Shown here one piece after another: positions 1 to 10,112 of a stretch of DNA of 64,000 bases. The translations under genes were made by a program, and so were the position numbers. How positions within the stretch are numbered: the stretch's first letter is position 1; each line of letters begins with the position of its first letter. The stretch lies in the NCBI RefSeq assembly GCF_001949145.1, contig NW_019091393.1, forward strand, positions 909,122-973,121, written 5' to 3'. The notes beneath the pieces are model-generated. The model saw only the letters and a list, made by a program, of their open reading frames with translations. It was not told where the DNA came from and did not search any database. Origin of the DNA: Acanthaster planci (Eukaryota > Echinodermata > Asteroidea > Valvatida > Acanthasteridae).

Positions 1-180
1 CTAGACACAAGACCATGCACAACACCAGACACAAGACTAGACACAAGACCATGCACAAGACCAGCCACAAGACCAGACACAAGACTAGACACAAGACCAG
101 ACACAAGACCAGACACAAGACTAGACACAAGACCAGACACAAGACTAGACACAAGACTAGACACAAGACCATGCACAAGT
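1..180. repeat. 12-bp minisatellite, 15 units
   Basis: The first 180 bases divide cleanly into fifteen 12-mers that are variants of ccagacacaaga (ctagacacaaga, ccatgcacaaga and so on). The array runs off the left edge of the window, so its full length is unknown. It lies in a DNAI3 intron, inside a MITE copy described separately. Confidence 0.95.
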
Positions 181-305
181 AACAGGCTGAACAATGACAA
201 AGGAATGCTTTTGTTGCTGTTCATTTAAATAGCTTGTGACTTGAATGCAGACTCGAGGTCTTGTGCTGGTCTGGTGAAGGTCTTAATTGGTCTCGACTAC
301 AACAC
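1..305 (-). mobile_element. MITE copy 1 (partial), terminal motif tggtctcgactacaacac
   Basis: Bases 169-305 match, as reverse complement, the complete element at 3560-3754. Shared landmarks are the ccatgcacaag unit, the stretch around gacaaaggaatgcttttgtt, the stretch around tagcttgtgacttgaat, and the terminal ggtctcgactacaacac at 289-305. The other terminus lies beyond the window. The internal 12-bp units are greatly expanded compared with the other copy. Confidence 0.75.
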
Positions 306-446
306 AGGCCTTTGTGCCTGCAGACGATTCCTCTCATTGGTCAAAGAGTTTGTCCGTGCCATTCTTTGTGATATTTCTGTGACCTTTTCCAAAGCTTCAA
401 AATTTTACCAATGCTTTACAATGAACAATTGTTGGTTTTTTTTCAG

Positions 447-583
447 TTGAGAAGCAGGGAGGCAAAGGGTCAGAGGTCAACATGGGTGCCAGTATGGGCA
501 TGGGCAGCTCTCTGAGAACCGGCTCAGCCAAAGATAAGAAACCACTGGAAGGCGTCACTTCCAAATTCTTTGTTGGGACGGAG
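447..583 (+). CDS. DNAI3: DNAI3 exon A (inter-blade segment)
   Basis: Acceptor tttttttcag precedes TT, which completes a codon from an exon outside the window. Then come 45 codons from EKQGGKGSEV to SKFFVGTE, and the donor gtaagg. The methionine- and glycine-rich piece MGASMGMGSS looks like a flexible insertion before the next blade. Confidence 0.88.
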
Positions 584-3500
584 GTAAGGTGTTTGTCAAC
601 CACCCAAGAACTTTCCTAGTCCTTCAAAATCCTAAAGAATTATCAGCTTTTTCCTTCAGATAAATTTTGTGGCTGAAACGATTTTTAGCGGTGATTTAAG
701 TGAGATTTTCTGATGACATGCCAGCATAGTATGGTACTAATCACAATATTTCAAGGAAAATCTAGTACAGTTTGGTACATTGAGAGGGTAAGTCACGCAC
801 AGGTTTATGAACACTTTGAAGGCTTTTTTTGATGAATTTTTTCCCATGTTTTGTAGGCTGGCGAGTTAGTTTATGCTGACTGGAAGCTGGAAAAGGATGC
901 TGACTCTGGCAAGATTCAACGTAAGTTAAACATCGGTATTTTGTGTCTGATCAAAGTGCCCTCTACCTGTCATGTGCAAAGCCATTACACTCTTGGTACT
1001 CTTTTTAATGGTGCCATTTTGTTTGTTCACTTTGACGCCAGCCCCACGGCCCCAGTTTGCCAAGTTGTACCATGACTGGGGCATCAATACGCTCCAACGC
1101 TCGCCGTTCTTCAAGGATCTTGTCCTCGCCGTTGGGGGCTGGAACTTCACCCTGTGGAAGGAAGGAATTGAGGTGAGGAGGGGGGCATGGTCAAGCATGC
1201 ACAGGGGTGATGCACTCACCTTTGACCTCTTAGTGGGCACGCCTATCGAGGCTTAGCCTGAATCGGACAACTAAGTCAACAGCCTCTCTTTTACTGGTTT
1301 CTGTCACCGTTCCGCATAGCCAGCGAAACTGAAAGGCCAATGGGCACATGCTGCACTCCATCCTAGACAAGTTTTGCACCCTTCATCCTAGTCTAGGGCA
1401 GGGCTGGATATGAGTGTGTAGCCCCATGCAAGCTGATGTTCATGCACCACGGGGGTCAAGGGGTCTGCCATCTCTCCAATGGCACAAAAAGGGTCCGTAC
1501 TGGTTTGCAGCCCATTGAGCCAACAAGGCTTAGTCAGTCCTGATGCACCAATCAGTTGGTCCAAGGTTCACATCCAGGTTTGCATCCAACCCAAAATGCA
1601 ATGTCACAATCTCCTTCCTGTGCCTCCCTCATTCCAGGGCGGTCCAATCATCCAATCAGCCACTGCCCCCAAGAAGCTGACGGCCGGCTACTGGTCACCT
1701 ACCCGGCCGGCCGTTTTCTTCGTCGGTCGTAGTGATGGTAACATCGACATCTGGGACCTCCTGGACAAGACCCATGAACCGTCGCTGTCCCAGAATGTGT
1801 CGGCATCCACCATCACCCAGATCTATCCCTGGGTTGTCAACAGTAAGTCCAACAGTCACGACCCTTTCCCCTCTCAAATTCAGCGATAAAATCCTGCTCT
1901 GCCAGTGCTCAATTCACGATAAGAGACAAAATTGGGCGACAGGATGTCTTCCAGACAGACAGATATGAAGAAAGTGGCCATAATTAACAGGATTTTGTTT
2001 TTACAGTTAGCTCTTGAAAGAGCAAATGGAGAAATTTTTTGATGTACCACTCAATTCAGCATTCTGTTGAACATGAATGTTTGGGGATTTGTTTTGATTT
2101 ACACTAGTCAAGATTCTTTCAAAGACCTTTAACACAACTTTCAAAACTAATAGGTGGGGTGGCATGGGCCTTTTTGAAGTGTGGTAGACACAAGAGCACT
2201 GTTTGAAGTGGGTGTTGAATTTGGAGTAAAGACAGAGGATTTTACCCATGCCAAAGAGCGCCCTCCTATAGTATCCGCTGTCCTCAAGTAGGTTAACATG
2301 CAACGCGTTGATTTTTTCTGTGGACAGGCAAGCAGCAACTGTTGGCGGTATCAGACAGCGTGGGGACCTTACACATCCTGGAAGTACCTTGGTCGTTGCG
2401 TCATGCCACCATCGGAGAGGTCAGAATAGGGCCTGTCAGTTCTCTAGATTTCTATGTTTGCCGTGTAATTTTGCAGTCGGGATTTGCATTGGTTGCATTC
2501 GGTTCCATTGACTAGAATTTGGTTGCATAGAGGGTGAGCATTTTGTAGTATATGATCTAATTGTGTTGATTTCCTTTGGTTGGAATAGACCTAACACATA
2601 ATGATGTAACACAATGTTTACTGCAGTGCATTGTGGGCGATAAGTGGGGATAGAAATCATAGATGGTGGCCATGGTCGTCAGTCATGCGAGCCTTCGCGT
2701 GACTTTAGACGGAGCAAAGTTGCAGTCTCCGGAAGCTTGAAAAATGCAGCTCCGGCATTGGTCATGTGCTTGATACACGCAGTTGCGCCCCAACAGTTAA
2801 CACAAACCATTTTGGAAAATACAGGCCTTCTCAATCTCAGGACCTTTTTGACAATTTTTCATGAGCGTGATGTTCTAGGAGTCAGGTTGGCATAGTGGTT
2901 CTTACCTCGCCTTCCACCTCTGCAGTCCGGGTTCGAATCCCGACTTGGTCCACTTGTGGATTGGGTTTTCAGTCCCTACCTGATTTCGTGGGTTTTACCC
3001 AGAATATTCCTTTTTCCGTTTTCCTCCCACCTCTAAAACTGTAACTGCTTCTCACTGTCTCCTCTCTACAGGTTTCTTCAGGCTTACGAGCTACAGTGCC
3101 TTGGGCGCTTTTGAGGAATTCTCAAAGTTATGACTAGAAATAATAATAGCACAGATTGTCGTCCCCACCTTTTACCCATAATGCACCACAGTAAACGTTG
3201 CCACGTTTGGTTGCATTTGGAAGCATTTTGTTCAATCGGTTGCTGTTGAAATTTGCATCAGATTACATTTTGGTTACAACTGGTTTCATCTACTTGCATT
3301 TCTTACACCAGTTGCCCAGTATGACCAGCTACATCGAGCGGGAGGTCAAACGGTTGGAATTCATCGACAAACGACAAGACTTCCACATCCAGAATAAACG
3401 AAGGCTGGATGCAGAGGAGGCGCAGCAGAAGGTAAGACAGGAAAGAGGATAGCAACGGCTTGGTGCTTTGTGAGATGTCATTAGTTAATGCTCTGTTCCC

Positions 3501-4716
3501 TGTCAGCTGATTGGACTAGGTCCCAGGTGGGTGCACTTGCCAAACACGGTGCCTTGTCAACAGTGTTGTGGTCGAGACCACTTCACAAGACCAGCACAAG
3601 ACCTCCAGTCTGAATTCAAGTCACAAGCTAATCAAATGAACTGCAACAAAAGCATTCCTTTGTCAACGTTCACACAGTTACTTGTGACTGGTCTTGTGCA
3701 TGGTCTTGTGTCAGGTCTTGTGACTGGTCGTGATGGTCTCGACTACAACACTGTCAGTCAAAAAAATGTAGATAATGAAAGGGTTTGCCCGTTGCATCAG
3801 TCATTTGAAGGCTAAACACCTAACTGGACATTTTCAGGCTCTCACGGTTCTTGGAGGCACTGGGCTGAGTTCAGATTGCTCCGCCCCCTTCTTGTGAATA
3901 TCACAAAATCTGCGTTTTGTAGAGGTACCCCCTCACCAGTCAAAGAAGAGAGAGTCTGGTGAGGTTCATTTTGACCGGTCGCACAGGCACAGGCCAGGAC
4001 TGCACAACGGAAATTTGTCACATTGCTCCGCACAATCCGCGCCATGTGTGTACGAACTTGTGCGCGTAGGCGTCAGCCCCCATCAAAGAGATATTATCCT
4101 GCCATCACAATCATGCAAGGCGCAGATGATGGTTAGATTTCATCTTTTTCTGGTTTTTCGCTCACATGATTCACCTCAGTCATCGTACCTTGCTTCATTG
4201 CTCTCAGTAAACAGTTTCAGTTCTACCAATTACATGTACACATCACGCTTCATTGCATTCGTTACTACCACTTCCTAGCCACATCGTGGTAAGCCACCAG
4301 TAGAGTAGTTGGTTTGGTCTTGGAATTTCCCCATTCTAGTTGTGTTCTCAGAACAATCCCTATTCATATTGTAATGGCTTGGACTTCGTTTTTTTTTTTT
4401 TTTAATCGTCGATGTCAACCACATAGTTAGTGATTGTACCAGTTTTGTCAGGTGGAGCGGCATAACGGAATCAATCCACGTCCTAAATAGGGCAAGGTAC
4501 TGCCCCAAGACTTGGGTGTATGGTATGTTTGTTTGTTTGATGTCAACACATCTTGTGTGTTCTCACCTTCAGATGGCTCAGCCTGCAGAACCCAGCACAG
4601 AGGAAGTGGAGAACAAGATGCGAGTGGGTTATCTGGACTACTTGGAGGAAGAGAAGAAATTCCTGGAGGCGTTGGGGCTGAGCACGCAGCCAGAAGAACC
4701 CCTACCAGAGGTGTAA
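447..4716 (+). CDS. DNAI3: Dynein axonemal intermediate chain 3 (DNAI3/WDR63), C-terminal part, 7 exons
   Basis: Seven exons, each with AG acceptor and GT donor and with matching phases, are joined as 447-583, 857-920, 1042-1172, 1638-1842, 2328-2419, 3312-3431 and 4573-4716. They encode about 296 residues ending at TAA 4714-4716. The human protein is about 890 residues, so this is roughly the last third; the rest lies upstream of the window. The visible protein holds the final blades of a WD40 propeller (for example LVLAVGGWNFTLWKEG, then GRSDGNIDIWDLLD, then LLAVSDSVGTLHILEVPW). A charged helical tail follows (SYIEREVKRLEFIDKRQDF and YLDYLEEEKKFLEALGL). By family knowledge this is the IC140-type intermediate chain of the double-headed inner-arm dynein of motile cilia; the vertebrate protein has also been linked to Arp2/3 inhibition. 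The gene converges on PKA-C. Identity comes from remembered family sequence, not a search. Confidence 0.9.
857..920 (+). CDS. DNAI3: DNAI3 exon B
   Basis: Acceptor ttttgtag, 21 codons AGELVYADWK to SGKIQ plus one base, donor gtaagt. GTE|AGELVYADWKLEKD across the junction is a WD-strand pattern seen in WDR63 proteins. Confidence 0.9.
1042..1172 (+). CDS. DNAI3: DNAI3 exon C (WD blade)
   Basis: Acceptor tgacgccag; two bases complete a proline codon, then 43 codons PRPQFAKLYHDWGINTLQ to TLWKEGIE, donor gtgagg. The segment RSPFFKDLVLAVGGWNFTLW is the recognisable propeller strand of dynein intermediate chains. Confidence 0.93.
1638..1842 (+). CDS. DNAI3: DNAI3 exon D (WD blade with SDGNIDIWDLLD)
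   Basis: Acceptor ctcattccag, 68 codons plus one base, donor gtaagt. It contains LTAGYWSPTRPAVFFVGRSD followed by GNIDIWDLLDKTHEP, a canonical WD dipeptide strand ending in WD. This is the strongest family signature in the gene. Confidence 0.95.
2328..2419 (+). CDS. DNAI3: DNAI3 exon E (last WD blade)
   Basis: Acceptor tgtggacag; two bases complete a serine codon, then 30 codons KQQLLAVSDSVGTLHILEV to RHATIGE. The donor gtcaga lacks the usual purine at +3 but is otherwise placed correctly for phase 0. Confidence 0.9.
2611..3200. mobile_element. Foldback/MITE with about 40-bp inverted ends, containing a SINE
   Basis: Bases 2611-2650 (acaatgtttactgcagtgca...) match the reverse complement of 3161-3200 (caacgtttactgtggtgcat...) at roughly three-quarters identity. 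The SINE at about 2879-3149 sits directly inside the right arm. It lies in the DNAI3 intron between exons E and F. The outer limits are not certain. Confidence 0.5.
2879..3149 (+). mobile_element. tRNA-derived SINE
   Basis: The head has a pol III A box, tggcatagtgg (2888-2898), and a B box, ggttcgaatcc (2930-2940), about 32 bp apart, as in a tRNA gene. The arms around them do not form a clean mature tRNA, and a 3' body follows to an aataataa tail near 3141-3149. This fits a SINE rather than a functional tRNA gene. No clear target-site duplication was found. Confidence 0.75.
3312..3431 (+). CDS. DNAI3: DNAI3 exon F (charged helix)
   Basis: Acceptor cttacaccag, 40 codons LPSMTSYIEREVKRLEF to DAEEAQQK, donor gtaaga. 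The peptide is rich in E, K, R and Q with no proline after the start, which is typical of the helical tail after the propeller. Confidence 0.92.
3560..3754 (+). mobile_element. MITE copy 2, complete, 21-bp terminal inverted repeats
   Basis: The left end, acagtgttgtggtcgagacc, is matched by the reverse complement of the right end, tggtctcgactacaacactg, with one mismatch. The interior carries only about four 12-bp units of the kind expanded in copy 1. It lies in the last DNAI3 intron in the opposite orientation to copy 1. No convincing target-site duplication was seen. Confidence 0.8.
4573..4716 (+). CDS. DNAI3: DNAI3 terminal exon G
   Basis: Acceptor ctcaccttcag, then 47 codons MAQPAEPSTEEVENKM to STQPEEPLPEV and TAA at 4714-4716. 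The methionine at the exon start is internal, because the upstream exon joins in phase 0. YLDYLEEEKKFLEALG extends the helical tail. Confidence 0.93.
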   Translation: MAQPAEPSTEEVENKMRVGYLDYLEEEKKFLEALGLSTQPEEPLPEV

Positions 4717-4896
4717 TTGCTGCTAAAACTCAAGAGCAAGAAACGAATACGTGTGACCTCCTACGGTAGGCCAAGTTCTGGTTGTCAACGGAAAGATTTT
4801 CCTGGTAGATTATTCATGTAACTGTTAATGAGAGGTCGTGGCAGCGGATAATTCATGGCCTCTCAGTGACATGGCAAAGATTTGGGGGAAAAAGCA

Positions 4897-5263
4897 ATAA
4901 GCCATTTGCAAGTTAAATTTGAATAAAATCTGGTATACCGAGTTCATTAAATTCATGTGAACATAACAACTTGAATTCTCCGTACTAAGACCGTTACTAT
5001 ACCTCGTGATTTGGGGCCAGCTTTTGCTTAGTTATGTAAGAGATGCCTTGCAACAATACACTGTTCTAAATGGACAAGAAGGGCACAAAGGAACCAGTCC
5101 ATTCCAGAGACCATTCCTGGTTGCTATGCAAAAGCTTGCCCCGAATCACGAGGTATAGCAACAGTGTCTTTAGTCTGGGGAATTCAAGTTGTTACGTTTC
5201 TATGCAATCAGATAAAACAGTATACCAGATTTTATTCAAATTTAACTCACAAGTGGCTTATAG
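4897..5263. repeat. Long inverted repeat (foldback), arms of about 135 bp
   Basis: Bases 4897-5029 pair with 5127-5263 as an imperfect inverted repeat with a loop of about 97 bp. Matching landmarks are ataagcca, agttaaatttgaataaaatc, tggtatac, acaacttgaatt, tatacctcgtgatt and agcttttgc, each found reverse-complemented in the right arm. It lies just after the DNAI3 stop, between the convergent genes. It may be a nonautonomous transposon or an inverted duplication. Confidence 0.9.
4922..4927 (+). promoter_or_regulatory. Candidate poly(A) signal of DNAI3
   Basis: AATAAA lies 206 bases after the DNAI3 stop codon. It is the first canonical signal downstream of that stop and would give a short 3' UTR. 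It is inside the left arm of the foldback at 4897-5263. Confidence 0.55.
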
Positions 5264-5273
5264 AGATCCATGA

Positions 5274-5510
5274 TACATCAAGACTGCCATGGGTTATCAA
5301 GACTGCCTTGGGTTATCAAGACTGCCATGGGTTATCAAGACTGCCTTGGGTTATCAAGACTACCATGGGTTATCAAGGCTGCCATGGGTTATCAAGACTG
5401 CCTTGGGTTATCAAGACTGCCTTGGGTTATCAAGACTGCCATGGGTTATCAAGACTGCCATGGGTTATCAAGACTGCCATTGGGTTATCAAGACTGCCGT
5501 GGGTTATTGT
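5274..5510. repeat. 19-bp minisatellite, about 12 units
   Basis: The unit gggttatcaagactgccat (last two bases at or tt) repeats with few changes; one unit reads actacc, one reads aggctgcc, and one is a base longer. It starts about 11 bp after the foldback. The unit is not a multiple of three and has no stop in any + frame, so three overlapping open frames appear here by chance. Confidence 0.97.
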
Positions 5511-6284
5511 TTAACTGACAATGCATAAAAGCAGAAGAGTGACCAATTTTCCTGGTTTGGGTACGCCAGGCAACATTTTATCAAGAACACCAACATTTGA
5601 TTTGGACTTCGAATGGAGAATGTAATTTATGGTGCGAGTGTAGATATGAATTAATATTTGTGTTTGAGTATTTACACTTCCAGAGTTTCCGTCCATGTTT
5701 GGAATTGATAAAACCTATTGCAATTTTATAGTGAATAATTGTATATTTTTGTTTATAAACATGTAATTTGGGGAAAGTTCAATCTCGAACGGTGGTGTTA
5801 ACCGTAGTTAACTGATTGAGCACATGCTGGTGTACGATAGTTTGACAGGAGACATTGGACTGTTTGCAACAAGGCGGCAGGCGTCTGTCACAGGTTCCAT
5901 GGATCTCAAGGTTCAGTGGGGAGCTTGGACAAGGTTCTGGGACATTTGACCAAATCTGACCACAAATAGGCCCATGTATTGACGACATCACACTTTGGTT
6001 ACCGACTTTGGTTTCTGACGAGAGCCTTGTGAAGACACCGAATTTGAAGCTCCAGAGGGAAGTGGAGATAGAAACAAAGCGTCACGTCATTAGTACACAG
6101 GCCCATTATTGGCACTTGCAATGGTAGCCCATAGCTGTGGCGTTGGACATCACAACCACTGCGCTGGATGGAACTTTCTCCAAGGCATTTTTATAGTTTC
6201 TTTCCAATTCGCTGCTCAAAAGACCTGGCAGAAGGATAAGTAAAAACCAAGTGCCCACGCGGCAAATGTATCAGTCGTAGACTT

Positions 6285-6290
6285 TTTATT
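6285..6290 (-). promoter_or_regulatory. Possible distal poly(A) signal of PKA-C
   Basis: tttatt on + gives AATAAA on -, followed on that strand by a G/T-containing stretch (ggcacttggttttta). It would imply a 3' UTR of about 5.6 kb. Several other tttatt sites exist (for example near 7351), so the site actually used cannot be told from sequence. Confidence 0.2.
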
Positions 6291-9200
6291 TAACATCTTT
6301 GGATCCTCAAATATTAAAAAGGCATCCACTTTTGAACACAAAACTTGCAGCACTACACTGTAATGGGCATCTACTAACCGACGTTACAAACAAGTCCGAA
6401 TTTGGGTCCGCGAGGAAATGAGAAATGCCCCCCTCCCGTATAGAGAGGAGAAAAAAACACAGAGAGACCCAAACAGCAGCGGTTTGAGCAACTTGCCGCA
6501 GCAGTGGTTAAAAATGCACCAGTGGAGGGCTTCTCCCAAAAGCATAATCGCACTACCTTTTCCCTGGAAATTTCTCCTCTGGATATGGAAAGCGTCATCC
6601 ATGCAAGGGACAGTGGAAGTGGACCGAATGGTTTCCTTAGAGTGGCGGGAAAATACCTTTCCAAGCTACCTGTAATTCCACTTTCTGGAGTGTTACATAT
6701 TTGGCTTCATATTAACCCTAACAACCAAGGTGTAATTACATATATATAGAATTTTTTTTCAATGAAGTATGGTTCGGGTTAATGTACAGGAGAATTTACA
6801 TTATTAAGTGAAGAAGTCTATTACCTGTACTGCTTCCAAATGCACAATCTCTTCCTATTCTGTTGGCAAATGACCCCTCTTCGACAATCCAAAACACTGA
6901 CGCAACGAGACAAGTCAACAGAAACTCAGTAGAAGCATCCGAACTACGTATACAGTGAATGAAATAGAATTTGTCTACAACTACTCTATAAAAGCGACCA
7001 TTTTTTTTTTCATTTTTTTTTTGGTCAAACAGTACCGAGCTACATACATGAGGTATACACACTGTACGTAAAGAACTTCATCCGTAGGTAACTTGTCAGA
7101 AATTTGCTGCAACATTCAATAAAAACCAAACGGATATACTTATGTTCCAGAGAAAGTTGATTTTTTTTGTTAAATCTTACAATAACCATGAACAGTCGTC
7201 AATACCAGCTACACATGAATTGATGGTACACATTTCAAGTCCATTGTTCTCCACATTTATAAATTTACAAATGAAACAGATATCCTGTTTGTCTTTTTTT
7301 GAATATTTTTGTATATAATTCTTTTTCTTTTAGTTACAAGCAAATTTTCTTTTTTTATTTTGGGAGCTCTTTCTCCAAAATGCCTAGAAAAATCTGCGCC
7401 CGAGTAAACAGCGTAACTTTTATCAGTTCAACAATCTCAGGACGACCAACACGAATGAATTCCAAAATTATTTACATCACGTCGACGTGCTTCAATGGTC
7501 ACAATTAAAAAAAGAAACAAAACGCCCCTTCCCGAATGAACGTTATAACCTAAACACGTGAAACGCGAATTGTTGAAGCAGGTTTTAAAAGGAGTAATAA
7601 ATACTGAACGGAGTTACTCAATGTACAGGAATCCGATACGAATGTTGTTTGTTGGGATTGGTAATATCTGACTGCATCACAGTGTTATCATTCCGTACCA
7701 GAACAGCACATGTCTGTCAACATGGTGGGTCTGACTTGAAACTAATAAGTCAGGCATGAGCTCCGAAAGGAAACAGTTGTGATCGTGCCGATTGTGCTGA
7801 GCCAAAAATTAGGAAAAATAGTGTAAACTGCGGAAATACCTTCACGAAAATGATCAGGCTGGAGTAGATGTTTTTCATCTTTCACTAGGAGGCAATTTTA
7901 GGTCCTCGCTGTAAAATGAAGTCAGCTTCATTGTGTTAAAAACATCTTGAGAGAAGAAAAAAGTCCAATGCACAAACACTGCAGCATCTTCCCCAGGCCC
8001 CAAATTTTTATGCTCACACACAGACAATGATATGGTGGAATTTCAATTGGTTCAACTGCACATATGTTGCATGTTGACATGAAAGCAAATGGATACACAG
8101 TTTTTTTCTGACTTCAGGGGTTTACATGAAATGCAAGGTTATCTTTTTTTTCCCCTGCCAAAGTGTTCCACGGATGCATTTTGCTTTGAACGAGCCTTTC
8201 CATAAATGTTCAGCAGCCTGTGACTTACATGGATACTGTATCTTTGTGTGTAAAGACACAAGAGCTTGAGTAAGAGGCTACAACTTCCAAAAGCATATCT
8301 GTGAGGAGGCTACACCCACTTGCTGTTGCCATCAACCTGTACACAAATCAATCCTAGCCACAGCCATAACTTTGGAGAAAGCCTTAGTCAGCAGGGCGCA
8401 CCGAGCACGTCTGTAGCCCCTTCTCAAGCCAGTTAAATATACATTTATACAATTCTGGGTTTCACTGAGCCATTTTCTTTGAACAAAATTACAAGTACCA
8501 CCCGATAAAATTGTTACCTGAATTAAAAACAACTCTGAAAACTATGTACATGTATACGTTGGCCAAATATTAGTCCATCAAGCTCTGGGTGCAAGTTTTT
8601 TCTGGGTACATTACTAGCCAAAAGCATAAATGATAAAATAGGGTCCCAATTTTAGAACCCTGAATACTGTGAGCACTTAGAGCTGGACATTTGGAAAGTA
8701 GCTTTGAATTTCACCACTCTAAAGAGCAAAAGGTTGCACTGTTGCACAGCAATAGTTATCAAAGCCCCGGGCGAAGAGTTATTTGGACCCTACATGTAAT
8801 TAAAAAAAAACAACTGAAACTGACCTAGACTCACTTTCAAAACATTACAATTTGATTTAAGTAGAATCTTTGAACCAACACAGACACATCTCATGGGGGT
8901 CATAGGTGAATTTTTTTCCCCCAAAATTTTTAAGTTGCATCCAAACATGACATTATTCTCTCCGAAAGATCTCCAACAAACGAATGTAACTCAAAACAAA
9001 ATATGGTACAGTATTACAGGAATCTTAAATAAACACAAAAACTACCGAGATGAACATTTTCAAAAGGGTGCCAAAGAGATCCGCTCAAAGAGAAACACTT
9101 TTTTTTAGATTCAACTAGCCGTGCAGGAACATTAAGACCCACAACTCTTATGAAGTGCATAATATTTTCACCCCCCTCCTCCTCAAGAAAAGATCACACC

Positions 9201-9948
9201 TAATCTAAGCAGTTGTGAATTGGGATCTGGCATTATGTTAAATAGTAGAAATTCTGCATTTGAAAGATGAAATGCGTATGTCAGATTTTCAAAGCTCCGG
9301 ATTTGGGTTATTAACGAGTTCAAGAATTTCCAATACCAATCTCCACTACAGGTAGCCAGAAGACATGTTATGATTGTCTTATTTACCAAATTAAACATTT
9401 AAAATATTCATTATTAAAAAGCAGATGCTTTGTTCTTTTAATGCTTGCAGGGTTTTTTCATTAATAAAATGAATTTTTAGTAATGTACATCAGGTGCATT
9501 TAAATGTTCCAAAGCATATCCTGAATTTTTCTAAAGCGTGGTCCCTCTATTATAGACAGTGAGCCCTCTTATGGCCAGTTCTCGAAAGCTTCAAGTGTTG
9601 TTTTACAAGCCTAGTTAAAACAAAGTACCAGTAAAGGTAATTTGTGGCCAAAGGGGATGAGGTGTACATTTCATGAGACAACTGAAAACAAAAACACCAG
9701 AAAATTTCCCTGAAAGTAATGTAACTTGTTTTTTAGAAACACAGAAGCCACAGATAGATTACATACATGTACTCGGGTCACTGGATGCGTGTTGTGGTAG
9801 TGAGGTCAGAACATGTTTTTGTTTTCTGTTCTCAGCCCCTTACTGGTGGTGCTCTGTGTTTAACTGTAACCTCAGTACTTATTGTAACTTCTGTCATGCA
9901 TCAGTGCCCAGAGAGGCTTTTGCCTTGCAGAGGTCACAGCTTTGTAAA

Positions 9949-10112
9949 CATTCAGTCGAACATCAGCTTTTAGGAGCATTGAGTCGAGTATCTGCCTTAC
10001 GCACATTCAGCTGAAAATCAGCTTTGCGTGCATTTAGTCAGAAATGGGTTTTGTGGACACCCTGTTGCAAATTGGCTTTGTGCACATTCTGCTGAAAAAT
10101 CAGCTGCATGCA
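9949..10112. repeat. Degenerate 27-bp tandem repeat, 6 units
   Basis: Six consecutive blocks of 27-28 bp begin with cattcag/cattgag/catttag/caccctg-like starts and continue in the pattern gaaaatcagctttgcg. Divergence between units is high, suggesting an old array. It lies in the probable PKA 3' UTR. Confidence 0.7.

Noticed and set aside
2879-2950. Possible functional tRNA gene
   Set aside because: A and B boxes are good, but the acceptor and other stems do not pair convincingly and a SINE body with an AT-rich tail follows.
5164-5528. Three overlapping open frames with repeated LSRLPWVIKT-like peptides
   Set aside because: They are the three frames of the 19-bp minisatellite; repetition without a stop explains them fully.
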